Below, one piece after another: positions 7,798 through 17,453 of a stretch of DNA of 64,000 nt (positions are counted from its first letter, which is position 1; each line of letters opens with the position of its first letter). The DNA lies in NCBI GenBank assembly GCA_009912235.1, contig WNDS01000007.1:1-64000 (forward strand). Reading direction: 5' to 3'. The notes beneath the pieces are model-generated. The model saw nothing but the letters and a program-made list of their open reading frames with translations, was not told the DNA's origin and did not search any database. The position numbers and the translations under genes were made by a program. Source of the stretch: Stenotrophomonas maltophilia. GTDB lineage: Bacteria > Pseudomonadota > Gammaproteobacteria > Xanthomonadales > Xanthomonadaceae.

Positions 7798-9504
7798 TCA
7801 TTGCCCACTACAGTCGCAGCTACCCCACCCCTTCGCCTTCGACGTCTGCCCAATACCCGGGTTGAAGGTATTGCTCGGGTCCAGTTGCTTGTAGAAACCG
7901 GCCAGCGCCGGCTTGGCCGGGTACAGGTGGCCGACGTTGTGCTCGGCCGGGTATTCGGCGCCACGCTGGTCCAGCAATGCCCACATCGCATGCTCGATGG
8001 CCATCAGGTCCTCGCCCTTGCGCGCGATGTAATCCTGGTGGAAGACGTGGCACAGGAAGTGTCCGTAATACAGCTTGTGCAGCAGCCGGTTGTCGATGTC
8101 GGCGGGCAGCTGCTCAAACCAGTCGGCATCATCACGGCGCAGGGCGATGTCCAGCGCCACGATGTCCTGCACCTGGGCGCGGTGCACCTCGCGGTAGCGC
8201 ACCGCTGCACCGGCCACCGCGAACCGATGCAGGAACGCCTTGCGCCCCTCGTCGGCCGTGCAATGGAAATAGCTGCCCTCATGCTCGGCGAAGAAGCCGC
8301 GCAGCCACGCTTCGGTAGCGGCGGCATCCTGCGCGGAGACCTTCAGCAGCAGGTGGTGTTCATAGCGCTGGCGGTACTCGCCCATGCGCGCCGGAAGGTG
8401 CGGCGGCAGCAGACCGACCAGCGCCTGCATCACCCGGTCGGTCAGCCCACGCAGGCCCCATCGCTCGAACCAGCCATCCACCCGGCTCTTCAACGCGAAG
8501 GCGGCCGGCACGCGTGCGGTGCCCAGTCGGTCGATCAGCAGGAAGGTGTCCTTGCCGTAGCGCTCGCCGATGTCATACGCATCGCGGTGGATGTACTCAC
8601 CGGAAATCGGCAGGCGCTCGAAACCGGTCAGCAGCTGGCGGCGGATGGCGGTGAGGCTGTCGGTGCGGTTGCTGCCGATGTAGAAGACCTCGGCGCGTTC
8701 CTTTTCAAACGTGTCCAGGCGCACGGCGAACACGGCCAGCTTGCCCGCCGAACCGGCCGCTTCGTAGTGGCGGCGCGCATCGGCGTTGAAGCGCGCCGGG
8801 GTGTCTGCATCGATCTGCCGCACCTGCTGCGCGTAGTCGGGGTCGGACGCCACGTGGCCATCATCACCGGCGATATCGGCCGCCGTATAGTCACCGTGCT
8901 GCAGGCGCTGCAGGATCTGTTCGGGCGTGTCGCCCAGCGCGATGCCCAGGTGGTTGATCAGCTGCAGCTGGCCCTGCGCATCGACCTGTGCGAACAGCGC
9001 CAGTTCGGTGTAGGCCGGGCCACGCCGCACCAGCGCGCCCCCGGAGTTGTTGCAGATGCCGCCCAGCACCGAGGCGCCGATGCACGACGAACCGATCACC
9101 GAATGCGGCTCGCGCCCCAGCGGCGCCAGCGTATGCTCCAGCCTGTCCAGCGTGGCACCGGGCAGGCACAGCACCTGACGGCCGCCATCGAGCAGCTGGA
9201 TGCCGGTCAGGCGCAGCGTACTGACCAGCACGATGGGCCGCCCGTAATCGTCGCCATCTGGGGTAGAGCCGCCGGTCAGGCCGGTGTTGGCGGCCTGCAG
9301 GATGATCGCCGCCCCGCCCTGCACCGCAGCCTGCAGCGCCCGCCACAGTTCCAGCAGGGTGCCCGGGCGCACCACCGCCAGCACCGGGCCACCGCCGAAG
9401 CGGTAGCCCCGACGGAAGCGGCGGGCGGCTTTGTCGCCGGTCAGTACGTGGCGCACCCCCACGGCATCGCGCAGCTGCGCCAAGATACCTGCGGGGTCGC
9501 TCAT
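7798..9504 (-). CDS. dld: D-lactate dehydrogenase, FAD-dependent, quinone-linked
   Basis: Oxidises D-lactate to pyruvate at the inner face of the membrane and passes electrons to quinone. It is 568 residues, close to the usual length for Dld. The FAD-binding PCMH part is in the first third: [15 protein letters not shown], then [12 protein letters not shown], then [20 protein letters not shown] for the pyrophosphate region. The C-terminal membrane-binding D-lactate dehydrogenase domain follows, ending in [20 protein letters not shown]. It starts inside the stop of lldD (ATGA), so the two lactate enzymes are co-translated. Regulation should be through LldR at the upstream operators. Confidence 0.9.
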   Translation of the reverse strand: MSDPAGILAQLRDAVGVRHVLTGDKAARRFRRGYRFGGGPVLAVVRPGTLLELWRALQAAVQGGAAIILQAANTGLTGGSTPDGDDYGRPIVLVSTLRLTGIQLLDGGRQVLCLPGATLDRLEHTLAPLGREPHSVIGSSCIGASVLGGICNNSGGALVRRGPAYTELALFAQVDAQGQLQLINHLGIALGDTPEQILQRLQHGDYTAADIAGDDGHVASDPDYAQQVRQIDADTPARFNADARRHYEAAGSAGKLAVFAVRLDTFEKERAEVFYIGSNRTDSLTAIRRQLLTGFERLPISGEYIHRDAYDIGERYGKDTFLLIDRLGTARVPAAFALKSRVDGWFERWGLRGLTDRVMQALVGLLPPHLPARMGEYRQRYEHHLLLKVSAQDAAATEAWLRGFFAEHEGSYFHCTADEGRKAFLHRFAVAGAAVRYREVHRAQVQDIVALDIALRRDDADWFEQLPADIDNRLLHKLYYGHFLCHVFHQDYIARKGEDLMAIEHAMWALLDQRGAEYPAEHNVGHLYPAKPALAGFYKQLDPSNTFNPGIGQTSKAKGWGSCDCSGQ

Positions 9505-10638
9505 GGCAGTCGCACCAGCGCATCGCGCCCGATATCGGCGATGCGGTGCGCGCCGGTCAAGGTCATGGCAACGCGCATTTCTTTGGCAATCAGGTCCAGC
9601 AGGTTGGCCGCCCCGGCCTCGCCCTGCGCGGCCAGGGCGTAGATGAAGGCGCGGCCGAGCAGCACGGTGTCGGCGCCCAGTGCCAGCATGCGCACCACGT
9701 CCAGACCGGTGCGGATGCCTGAATCGGCCAGGATCTTCAGATCGCCCTGCACTGCATCGGCAATGGCCGGCAGTGCGCGCGGTGGAGAGCACGCCGTCGA
9801 GCTGGCGGCCCCCGTGGTTGGACACCACGATGCCATCGGCACCGAAGCTGACCGCGTCGCGTGCATCGTCCGGGTCGAGGATGCCCTTGATCACCATCGG
9901 CCCCTTCCAGAATTCGCGGATCCACTCCAGGTCCTTCCAGGAAATGGAGGGGTCGAAGTTGCTGCCGAACCAGCCGATGTAGTCTTCCAGCCCGGTCGGG
10001 TTGCCGCGGTAGGTGGAGATGTTGCCCAGGTCGTGCGGGCGCCCGAACAGGCCCACGTCCCAAGCCCAGCGCGGGTGCGTGATGGCCTGGCCGGTGCGCC
10101 GCAGCGAAGCGTTCGGGCCGCTCATGCCCGAATGCGCATCGCGGTAGCGTGCGCGCGGCACCGGCATGTCCACGGTGAACACCAGCGTGCTCACGCCCGC
10201 CGCCTGCGCGCGCTCCAGCGCGTTGCGTATGAAGCCGCGGTCGCGCAGCACATACAGCTGGAACCACATCGGCCGCTGCATGGCCGGTGCCACCTCCTCG
10301 ATGGGGCACACCGAGACCGTGGACAGGGTGAACGGAATGCCGTGGCTGTCGGCTGCGCGCGCGGCCTGCACTTCGCCGCGCCGGGCGTACATGCCGGTGA
10401 GGCCGACCGGGCCCAGCGCCACCGGCATGGCCAGCGTCTGACCGAACAGCTCGGTTTCCAGGCTCAGGTCGGCCATGTTGCGCAGGATGCGCTGGCGCAG
10501 CGCGATGTCGGCCAGATCGGTGACGTTGCGCTTCAGCGTGTGCTCGGCATACGCACCGCCATCGATGTAGTGGAACAGGAACGGCGGCAGCCGGCGTTGG
10601 GCGGCGGCGCGGTAGTCAGTGGATGCGGAAATGATCAT
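9501..10638 (-). pseudogene. lldD: L-lactate dehydrogenase (FMN), frameshifted by loss of two bases
   Basis: LldD oxidises L-lactate with FMN. The N-terminal part is normal ([48 protein letters not shown]). At 9775-9780 the frame breaks: the other frame continues with [20 protein letters not shown] and the usual [18 protein letters not shown] end. The gene holds GCGCGCA where GCGCGCGCA would restore the frame. Adding two bases to the 1138-bp span gives exactly 380 codons. The break falls just before the second half of the FMN site, so the truncated product should be inactive. Either a slippage mutation or a consensus error; the rest of the operon is intact. Confidence 0.85.
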
Positions 10639-10656
10639 GGGGTTGCCCGGAAGTCA

Positions 10657-11421
10657 TCAGCCATGCGGGGAAGGGAGACGCAAGGCGCGGGCGCGCCGGG
10701 CTTCGTTGTCGTCCAGCGTGCGCAGCGAGGTATGCACGAACGCGAGGTGCGCGTGTGCGGCCGCGCGTGCACGTTCGGGGTCGCCGGCCAGCACCGCCTC
10801 CATCATTTCGCGGTGCTGGTCGGACAGCGGCGCGAAGGTGGCGGGCGTGGTGTAGAGCTTTTCGCGGCTCTGCGAGATGTTGGTCTGCAGCAGCTCGAAC
10901 AGGCCGCGCATCACCTGCAGCAGCACCAGGTTGTGCGAGGCCTCGGCGATGGACAGGTGGAAGGCCGCATCGGCGCGCGCCTCACCCGCCGCATCGTCCT
11001 TGCCGTGCGCGTCCAGCATGGTCTGGAACGCCTGGGCGATACGCGCGCGGTCCTCGTCGGTGGCCCGCAGCGCGGCATGCCAGGCGGTGGCGCCTTCCGG
11101 CGCATGGCGGATCTCCAGCACATCGAAGCGGTATTCCGGGTCGCCCTGGAACACCGGCAGATACGGGGCCAATGGTTCGTGCAATGCCTGCCGCGCGCGT
11201 ACGGCCGGTTCGGCCACGTAGGTGCCGCCACCGACGCGCGCGGTCAGCAGGCCCTGGCTGGACAGTTGCGCGATGGCCTCGCGCAGTGCGGTGCGTGACA
11301 CCCCCAGCTGTACCGCCAGCGTGCGCTCGGCGGGCAGGCGGTCTCCAGGTTGCAGCTGCTGTTCGGCCACCAGCGTGCGTAGTTGCGTGGCCACGCGGTC
11401 GGAAAGCCGTTGCGTGCTCAT
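10657..11421 (-). CDS. lldR: LldR, GntR/FadR-family lactate-responsive regulator
   Basis: Repressor/activator of lactate utilisation. It has 254 residues, with an N-terminal winged helix (PGDRLPAERTLAVQLGVSRTALREAI) and a C-terminal all-helical FCD effector domain with the metal-ligand pattern (ARADAAFHLSIAEASHN, then SDQHREMMEAV). It is the first gene of an lldR-lldD-dld unit, with 18 bases before lldD. Two TGGT-N3-ACCA sites upstream suggest autoregulation. The usual lactate permease gene (lldP) is not next to it. Confidence 0.9.
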   Translation of the reverse strand: MSTQRLSDRVATQLRTLVAEQQLQPGDRLPAERTLAVQLGVSRTALREAIAQLSSQGLLTARVGGGTYVAEPAVRARQALHEPLAPYLPVFQGDPEYRFDVLEIRHAPEGATAWHAALRATDEDRARIAQAFQTMLDAHGKDDAAGEARADAAFHLSIAEASHNLVLLQVMRGLFELLQTNISQSREKLYTTPATFAPLSDQHREMMEAVLAGDPERARAAAHAHLAFVHTSLRTLDDNEARRARALRLPSPHG

Positions 11422-11542
11422 GGGGCCATCACCGGCGCAGGGGGCCGACGGAAGAAGTTCAGGGGTTGCCGGGGGTGCATGCGGGGCTCTGGACGGGAGC
11501 GGACTGCACCACCGGTACGTTCATCATCAGTCCGGCTGCATG

Positions 11543-11553
11543 TGGTCGTACCA
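11543..11553. promoter_or_regulatory. LldR operator candidate 1 (TGGTCGTACCA)
   Basis: Perfect TGGT-N3-ACCA dyad, the core form of FadR-subfamily GntR operators, about 120 bases before the lldR start. A second identical-type site lies 97 bp further upstream. Confidence 0.65.
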
Positions 11554-11639
11554 TTATGCAGATCAGCAGTTTGATGCACGTAGCGCCGGATGCAGATCCT
11601 GCGGTTAGCTCATTAAAACACACTCGCGGACCGGATTAT

Positions 11640-11650
11640 TGGTAGTACCA
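11640..11650. promoter_or_regulatory. LldR operator candidate 2 (TGGTAGTACCA)
   Basis: Second perfect TGGT-N3-ACCA dyad in the space between lldR and the MgtC-like gene. Paired operators about 100 bp apart would allow DNA looping by LldR, an arrangement known for this regulator family. Confidence 0.65.
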
Positions 11651-11672
11651 TTTGACGAAAGGCAATTCGGCG

Positions 11673-12122
11673 TTACAGCCGCGTCTCCACCCGCCGGATC
11701 ACCGCCAGCACCAGCAGGCACAACGCGGTGACCCCGAAGGCGATGACATACGCGCCGATGCCCACGGCGATGTCGATGGCCGCAGCCATGATCATCGAGC
11801 TGGCCGTGGTCAGCCCGCTGACCTGGTCCTCGCGCGAGCCGCGCAGGATGGTGCCGGCAGCCACGAAGCCGACGCAGGCCACCACCGTCTCGATCAGGCG
11901 CACCGGGTCCACCTGCAGCACATCGCGGTAGCGCTCCTGCTGGAAATGTTCGGCAATGGAATCGCCCAGCCCGACGATGAGGGCAGCGGCGCCGACAATC
12001 AGCATGTGCGTGCGCAGCCCCGCCGCATGCTTGCCCATTTCGCGCTCGACGCCGAGCACGCCGCCGAACACCATCGCCGCGGCAACGCGCAGCAGGATCG
12101 CAAAATCCTGGGAAAGCTCCAT
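11673..12122 (-). CDS. MgtC/SapB-family inner-membrane protein
   Basis: Protein of 149 residues with about four membrane helices: LLRVAAAMVFGGVLGVERE, LIVGAAALIVGL, LIETVVACVGFVAAGTIL and the final hydrophobic block. It keeps the MgtC/SapB signature (GGVLGVEREMGKHAAGLRTH and AAGTILRGSREDQVSGLTTA). Members modulate ATP synthase or magnesium homeostasis, but this short form lacks the C-terminal soluble domain of MgtC proper. ATG 12122 follows a good GGAGG site; the longer frame upstream is not credible. Confidence 0.8.
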   Translation of the reverse strand: MELSQDFAILLRVAAAMVFGGVLGVEREMGKHAAGLRTHMLIVGAAALIVGLGDSIAEHFQQERYRDVLQVDPVRLIETVVACVGFVAAGTILRGSREDQVSGLTTASSMIMAAAIDIAVGIGAYVIAFGVTALCLLVLAVIRRVETRL

Positions 12123-12227
12123 CGCCACCTCCGGGTCGTTGCGGCAGCGTTGCGCGGCGGCCGTGGGGCGGCAGTGAAGATGACACCGTGCCGCCTTCAC
12201 ATCCGGTGGTGTCTGGGCGTGGGCTGC

Positions 12228-12250
12228 ATCCACGCAGGGCGTGGATCTAC
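12228..12250. repeat. SMAG-type GTAG repeat (minus orientation)
   Basis: Read on the minus strand it is GTAGATCCACGCCCTGCGTGGAT: a GTAG head followed by an inverted repeat. The same family occurs downstream of the tRNA array with one base changed. Confidence 0.8.
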
Positions 12251-12286
12251 CACAGCGATTGCCCAGAGCGACCGTTCATTGGCGCA

Positions 12287-13045
12287 TCACTGCGCCAGGT
12301 AGCCCCCATCGATGGCGTAGTAGGTGCCGGTGGCGAACGAGGAGGCATCGCTGGCCAGCCAGGCCACCAGCGCGGCCACTTCCTCGGCGGTACCCAGGCG
12401 CTTGAGCGCGTGCTTGCCTTCCAGCGTGGCGCGCACCTTGGGGTCCATCTTTTCCAGCAGCGGCGTGTTGATGAAGCCCGGGCCGACGGCGTTGATGCGG
12501 ATCTGCTCGGGTGCGTGTTCCCACGCTGCGGTCTGGGTCAGGCCCACCACGCCATGCTTGGCCGCCACGTACGCCACCGAGCCGGCGTAGCCCACCTGGC
12601 CCAGGATCGAGGCCATGTTGATGATGCTGCCGCCCTTGCCCGCCGCGCACATCGCCCGGATCTGCGCCCGCTAGCACAGGAACACGCTGGTCAGGTTCAC
12701 GTCGATCACCCGCTTCCAGCCATCCACGGGGTAGTCACCGCTCTTTTCCGCAGGGCCGCCGATGCCGGCGTTGTTGACCGCGATGTCCAGGCCGCCGAGC
12801 GCATCCACCGTCTGCTTCACGGCGGCATCAACGGCCGCTTCATCGGTCACGTCCAGCGCGATGCCGATGGCCTTGCCACCCTTGCCCGCCAGCGCGGCCA
12901 CGGCGGCATCGACGGCGTCCTGTTTCAGGTCCCAGACCGAGACATGTGCGCCGGATGCTGCCAGCGCCTGCACCACGGCCAGGCCGATGCCGGACACACC
13001 GCCGGTCACGATGGCGACCTTGCCGTTGAGCTGGTAATCGATCAT
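12287..13045 (-). pseudogene. Short-chain dehydrogenase/reductase interrupted by one in-frame amber codon
   Basis: NAD(P)-dependent SDR of 252 codons. All family marks are present: TGGVSGIG cofactor loop, NNAG (INNAGIGGP-like VNNAGIGGP), catalytic Ser in NMASILG, YVAAK (Tyr-x3-Lys) and PGFINTP. Codon 125 is TAG at 12672-12674, between VNLTSVFLC and [10 protein letters not shown] (Gln) is usual there, so a single C-to-T change explains it. Both sides remain in one frame and no other damage is seen. The closest families are 3-hydroxybutyrate or sugar/alcohol dehydrogenases; substrate not assigned. It is divergent from the Old Yellow Enzyme gene. Confidence 0.8.
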
Positions 13046-13242
13046 CACTGTTCTCCACGTGTTGGTAATCGGTGCGGGCCGTGCCCGCCTGCGGTAAACC
13101 CTACGCGCAGCGGCGTCGTGCGGGCGTCATGGCGTTTCAACCGCTGGCGGCCGCAACCGAGCTTCCCATCGCTGCAACATCGGTATCCCTATGCTGCAGG
13201 CAGGCCAGTGCGCCTCCCCCTTGCCGCCCTATTGGACCCTGC

Positions 13243-14331
13243 ATGACCACCGACTCGAACATCCTGTTCACCCCGACCCAGCTGGGCGATATCGCCCTGG
13301 CCAACCGCATCGCGATGGCCCTGCTGACCTGCAACCGTGCGCTGCCCGACCGCGTGCCGACGCCGCTGGCCGCCACCTACTACGGCCAGCGTGCCAGCGC
13401 CGGCCTGCTGATTGCCGAAGCCACACAGATCAGCCCGCTTGGCCAGGGGTATCTGGACACCCCGGGCATCTACAGCCCCGAACAGGTGGCCGCATGGCGC
13501 TCGATCACCGACGAGGTGCATGCGCGCGGCGGAAGGATCGTGCTGCAGCTGTGGCAAGTCGGCCGCATCTCGCATACCAGCCTGCTGCCCGACGGCGAAG
13601 TGCCGGTGGCACCGCGCGCGATCCGCGCCGACGCCAAGACCTTCACCGCCAACGGCTTCGAGGACGTCTCGGCACCGCGTGCGCTCGCGCTGGAAGAGAT
13701 TCCCGCGCTGATCGCCGATTACCGCCACGCCGCGCGCAACGCGATCGCTGCCGGGTTTGATGGCGTGGAAGTGCATGCCGCCAATGGTTACCTGGTCGAC
13801 CAGTTCCTGCGCGATGGCAGCAACCACCGCGATGATGCCTACGGTGGCAGCATCGAAAATCGCACGCGCCTGCTGTTCGAGGTGGTCAGCGCGGTGGCCG
13901 ACACCATCGGCGTCGGCCGCACCGGCGTGCGCCTGTCGCCGGTCACGCCGGTCAACGATGCGCATGACAGCAACCCGCAGCCGCTGTTCGAGCGCGCGGT
14001 GGAGCGGCTGGACAGCATCGGCGGGCTGGCCTTCATCCATGTCATTGAAGGCGCCACCGGCCGCGACCGGGACAACCTGCCGTTCGATTACCCGGCGCTG
14101 CGCTCGCGCTTCCGCGGCGGCTGGATCGCCAACAACGGCTATGACAAGGCCAGCGCCAGCGCCGCCATCGCTGCCGGCAACGCCGATGTGATCGCCTTCG
14201 GGCGCCCGTTCATCGCCAACCCGGACCTGGTCGAGCGCCTGCGCAAGGACGCACCGCTGGCCCAGCCCGACCCGCAGACGATGTACGGCGGCGGCGAGCA
14301 CGGCTACATCGATTACCCCACCCTGGGCTGA
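13243..14331 (+). CDS. Old Yellow Enzyme-type alkene reductase (NemA-like)
   Basis: FMN- and NAD(P)H-dependent reductase of activated alkenes and nitro compounds, cytoplasmic, 362 residues. Features are LFTPTQLGDIALANRI at the N-terminus, the QLWQVGRISH segment, the substrate-binding HAANGYLVDQFLRDGSNHRDD motif, YGGSIENRTR, and the C-terminal phosphate-binding GRPFIANPDLVERL. It is divergently transcribed from the SDR and followed by an AraC regulator, so a stress-response module for reactive carbonyl compounds is possible. Confidence 0.88.
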   Translation: MTTDSNILFTPTQLGDIALANRIAMALLTCNRALPDRVPTPLAATYYGQRASAGLLIAEATQISPLGQGYLDTPGIYSPEQVAAWRSITDEVHARGGRIVLQLWQVGRISHTSLLPDGEVPVAPRAIRADAKTFTANGFEDVSAPRALALEEIPALIADYRHAARNAIAAGFDGVEVHAANGYLVDQFLRDGSNHRDDAYGGSIENRTRLLFEVVSAVADTIGVGRTGVRLSPVTPVNDAHDSNPQPLFERAVERLDSIGGLAFIHVIEGATGRDRDNLPFDYPALRSRFRGGWIANNGYDKASASAAIAAGNADVIAFGRPFIANPDLVERLRKDAPLAQPDPQTMYGGGEHGYIDYPTLG

Positions 14332-14427
14332 TACAGGCCACGCGGTCCGTCGCCACGGCGGCGGACCGCGCTAGAATTGCCGGGCCAGCCTCCGCCAGCA
14401 CGACTCCTTCCTGTCGAGCGCTGAGCG

Positions 14428-15381
14428 ATGTCCCGATACTTCACCTTTGCCGATTACCGCCGCTTCGGCCTGCGCCACGGCTTTGACTACCGTGCCGACC
14501 CGCGTGACCTGCGTGATGACCAGTGGGTCGGGCGCGGCGAACTGCACGAGCAGACCCTGCGCGGCGGCCTGAGCCTGGTCGCCACCGATGCGCACAACCG
14601 CATCGGCTATACCGCAACCGCCGAAGAGCGTCCCGGCCTGTCGATCTGCATGATGTTGGATGGCCAGGTGGACGTGCACGCGCCACGGCGCAACCACTTC
14701 ACCCTGCGCGCCGGCACCGCGATGACGTCGCACCACCGCGAACCGGTGGCGATGCGCGGCGTGCACCCGGGCAGCACGCGCCTGCGTGGCGTCAGCCTGA
14801 TGGTGCCCGCCGACCTGGACCCGGCGCTGTACGCGCAGCCGGAACTGCAGCGGGTGCTGCAGGACGAAAACGCCTGCTGCCGCCACTGGGCCATTCCGCA
14901 CAGCCTGCTGCCCAGCCTGTCGCAGCTGTTCGACAGCCCGTGGCAGGGCAACCTCGATGCGCTCTGGCGCGAGGGGCTGGCGCTGCAGATCCTGTCGCTG
15001 GGCCTGCAGGCCGATGACCTGGATTCGAGCGTGCGCAGCCTGCGCGCCGGGCAGCAGGCCCGGCTGGACCGTGTGCGCGACTACCTGCACGAGGCACCCG
15101 GCCACGACCACAGCCTGGCCGAACTGGCTGCCATCGCCTGCATGAGTGCCAGCGCCCTGCGCCGACTGTTCGTGCAGCAGTACGGCTGTTCGGTGTTCGA
15201 TTACCTGCACGAACAGCGCATGCACCATGCCGAACGCGGGCTGCGCGAAGAGGGCTGGACGGTGGAACAGGCCGCCTCGGCCTGCGACTACCGCCACCCC
15301 AGCAATTTCGCCGCCGCCTTCCGCCGCCGCTTCGGCCTGGTACCCAGCCGCTGGCGCACCGGCCCCTCGAAGGTAGGGTAA
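14428..15381 (+). CDS. AraC-family transcriptional regulator
   Basis: Regulator of 317 residues. The last 100 residues are the double helix-turn-helix (SLAELAAIACMSASALRRLF and EQAASACDYRHPSNFAAAFRRRFG, then LVPSRWR). The N-terminal 200 residues form a sensor of unknown ligand, resembling the PchR-like branch (GLSICMMLDGQVDVHAP). It follows the alkene reductase with 96 bases between, in the same direction. Target genes cannot be told. Confidence 0.85.
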   Translation: MSRYFTFADYRRFGLRHGFDYRADPRDLRDDQWVGRGELHEQTLRGGLSLVATDAHNRIGYTATAEERPGLSICMMLDGQVDVHAPRRNHFTLRAGTAMTSHHREPVAMRGVHPGSTRLRGVSLMVPADLDPALYAQPELQRVLQDENACCRHWAIPHSLLPSLSQLFDSPWQGNLDALWREGLALQILSLGLQADDLDSSVRSLRAGQQARLDRVRDYLHEAPGHDHSLAELAAIACMSASALRRLFVQQYGCSVFDYLHEQRMHHAERGLREEGWTVEQAASACDYRHPSNFAAAFRRRFGLVPSRWRTGPSKVG

Positions 15382-15417
15382 GGTTTTGTCCGGCAAGCGT
15401 GTGTTCCGCAGCACCGG

Positions 15418-15493
15418 GTAGTGCCGGCCGTTGGCCGGCAGCTTCATGACTTTCGGCAGCATCGCCTGGTTGCCGGCCAGCGGCCGGCACTAC
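15418..15493. repeat. SMAG inverted dimer
   Basis: Two GTAGTGCCGGCC-headed hairpins face each other (15418-15440 and, inverted, 15471-15493), separated by about 30 bases, between convergent araC and the ester hydrolase gene. GTAG heads and paired arrangement are typical of the Stenotrophomonas SMAG family. Confidence 0.85.
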
Positions 15494-15536
15494 CAAGGCG
15501 GATGCACTTATGCCACGGCACCGGCCGAACGTGCGC

Positions 15537-17453
15537 TTAATACACCGGCAGGTCCACGTAACTGGCCTGCGCGGCGCTGTGCCAGACGCGCTGGGCGGCC
15601 TTCTGGTAGTCACCCGGCTTGGCCAGGTAGATGTTCGGCACGTAGGTCTGCGGGTTGCGGTCGTACAGCGGGAACAGGCTGGACTGCACCTGCACCATCA
15701 CCCGGTGCCCCTTCTGGAAGGTGTGGTTGGCATTGGGCAGGTTGAAGCGGTACGGCAGCACCTGGTTGGCGGCCAGCGGCTTGGGATCGCTGAAGCTTTC
15801 GCGGTAACGGCCGCGGAAGATCGCCAGCGACACCGGCAGCTCGTAACCGCCCATTTCTGGGGTGGATGCTTCCTGGTCCGGGTAGACGTCGATCAGCTTC
15901 ACCACCCAGTCGCTGTCGGTGCCGCTGGTGGACGCCTGCAGGTGCACCACCGGCGCACCGCCGATGCGCAGCGGTTCGGACAGCGGCTCGGTGATGAAGG
16001 TCAGCACGTCCGGGCGGCCATCGACGAAGCGCTGGTCCTTCACCAGCCAGGTGGTCCACATGTCACGGTCGGCGAAGCGCACCGGGCGCGGCACGAACGG
16101 CACCGGCTTGGCCGGGTCGGACACGTATTCCTCGAAATCGCCCTCGCCCGCCGCCGGCGCCTGGAAGGCCAGCTTGCCGCCGGCACGCAGGTACAGCGGC
16201 TTGCTGCTGGCGGCGCAGCCCGTGCCACAGCTGCGCGGCCAGCCTTGCAGGCGGTCCCAGTGGTTTTCACCGGTGTTGTAGATCAGCACTGGCGGCGTAT
16301 CGGCCTTCGGTGCGCCGTCCACCAGGTACTGGTCGAAGAACGGCTTGAGCACATCGCGGCGGAACTGCAGCGCGGTATCGCCATCGAACTTCAACGCACC
16401 CAGCTGGCTGCCGTCATAGTTCACCTGGCTGTGCCGCCACGGGCCCATCACCAGGTAGTTCAGTGTGTTGCTAGTGTCGCGCCCTTCCATCGCCTGGTAG
16501 GCATGGTTGGCGCCCCACATGTCTTCCTGGTCCCACAGGCCCTGCAGCCACATGGTCGGCACCTTCAACGGTGTTTTGGCCATTTCCGCGTCCAGCGCCT
16601 GGCCCTGCCAGAACGCATCGTAGGCCGGGTGCTGCACCAGCTTCTTCCACCAGGTCAGCTGGTCCACGCCGGTGAAGCGCGCGTAATCGCCGGCCGAGCC
16701 GATGCGCAGGAAAGTGCTGTAGTCGTCGTAGCCCAGGCTGGGCAGCGGCGTGCCCTTGCCCCGCTTTTCGGTCTGCAGCGCGAAGTACGGGAAGTTGACC
16801 TGGCGGAACGCACCGTAGTTCAACCAGTCGTCGCCCATCCAGCCGTCCACCATCGGGCTCTGCGGTGCGGCCACCTTCAGCGCCGGGTGCGGGTTGGTCA
16901 GCGCCATCACCACGGTGAAGCCCTCATACGACGAGCCCAGCATGCCGACCTTGCCGTTGCTTTCCGGCACGTGCTTGACCAGCCAGTCGATGGTGTCCCA
17001 CGCATCGGTGGCGTGGTCCACCTTGGTGTTGTTCAACGGCCCGCGCAGCGGCCGGGTCATCACGTAATCGCCTTCGGAACCGTACTTGCCACGGATATCC
17101 TGGAAAACGCGGATGTAGCCAGCATCGACGAACACCTCATCGCCCTGCGGCAGCAGATCGCGCATGCGCGGCGAATCGACACGGCTGGCCCGGTTGGCGG
17201 CGTCATACGGCGTGCGGGTCAGCAGCATCGGCGCGTTGTGCGCGCCCTTGGGCACCACGATGACGGTGTACAGCCTGGTGCCATCGCGCATCGGCACCAT
17301 CACCACGCGCTTGTCGTAGTCGCGGCCCACGTCCGGCGCCACGAACGGCTTGCCGCTGATGTCCGGGGTCATCGGCGGGGTGTCGGCGGCAAACAGGGGG
17401 CCGGACAGGGACAAGGCAACGGCGAGGGCGACGGCGACGGCGTGCATGCGCAT
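15537..17453 (-). CDS. Secreted alpha-amino-acid ester hydrolase / glutaryl-7-ACA acylase (CocE/NonD, S15 family)
   Basis: Serine hydrolase of 638 residues with a signal peptide (VAVALAVALSLSGPLFA). It follows the alpha-amino-acid ester hydrolase family: GSSYEGF holds the nucleophile Ser, PTMWLQGLWDQEDMWG the Asp region, and VMGPWRHSQV the His. The C-terminal half is the X-Pro dipeptidyl-peptidase-type jelly roll (VVHLQASTSGTDSDWVVKLIDVYPD). The length agrees with the Xanthomonas enzymes that hydrolyse and synthesise beta-lactams bearing an alpha-amino side chain. The natural substrate is not settled. The start at 17453 is chosen for the signal peptide. It stands alone, with a SMAG dimer downstream. 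Confidence 0.85.
   Translation of the reverse strand: MRMHAVAVALAVALSLSGPLFAADTPPMTPDISGKPFVAPDVGRDYDKRVVMVPMRDGTRLYTVIVVPKGAHNAPMLLTRTPYDAANRASRVDSPRMRDLLPQGDEVFVDAGYIRVFQDIRGKYGSEGDYVMTRPLRGPLNNTKVDHATDAWDTIDWLVKHVPESNGKVGMLGSSYEGFTVVMALTNPHPALKVAAPQSPMVDGWMGDDWLNYGAFRQVNFPYFALQTEKRGKGTPLPSLGYDDYSTFLRIGSAGDYARFTGVDQLTWWKKLVQHPAYDAFWQGQALDAEMAKTPLKVPTMWLQGLWDQEDMWGANHAYQAMEGRDTSNTLNYLVMGPWRHSQVNYDGSQLGALKFDGDTALQFRRDVLKPFFDQYLVDGAPKADTPPVLIYNTGENHWDRLQGWPRSCGTGCAASSKPLYLRAGGKLAFQAPAAGEGDFEEYVSDPAKPVPFVPRPVRFADRDMWTTWLVKDQRFVDGRPDVLTFITEPLSEPLRIGGAPVVHLQASTSGTDSDWVVKLIDVYPDQEASTPEMGGYELPVSLAIFRGRYRESFSDPKPLAANQVLPYRFNLPNANHTFQKGHRVMVQVQSSLFPLYDRNPQTYVPNIYLAKPGDYQKAAQRVWHSAAQASYVDLPVY

Noticed and set aside
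7576..9642. Long open frame (688 codons) on the plus strand opposite dld
   Set aside because: Rich in Gln, His, Arg and Ala as expected for the antisense of a GC-rich gene; dld on the minus strand has full family motifs.
9643..11298. Plus-strand frame of 551 codons opposite lldD and lldR
   Set aside because: Antisense shadow: lldD and lldR on the other strand are clear, and the frame crosses both genes.
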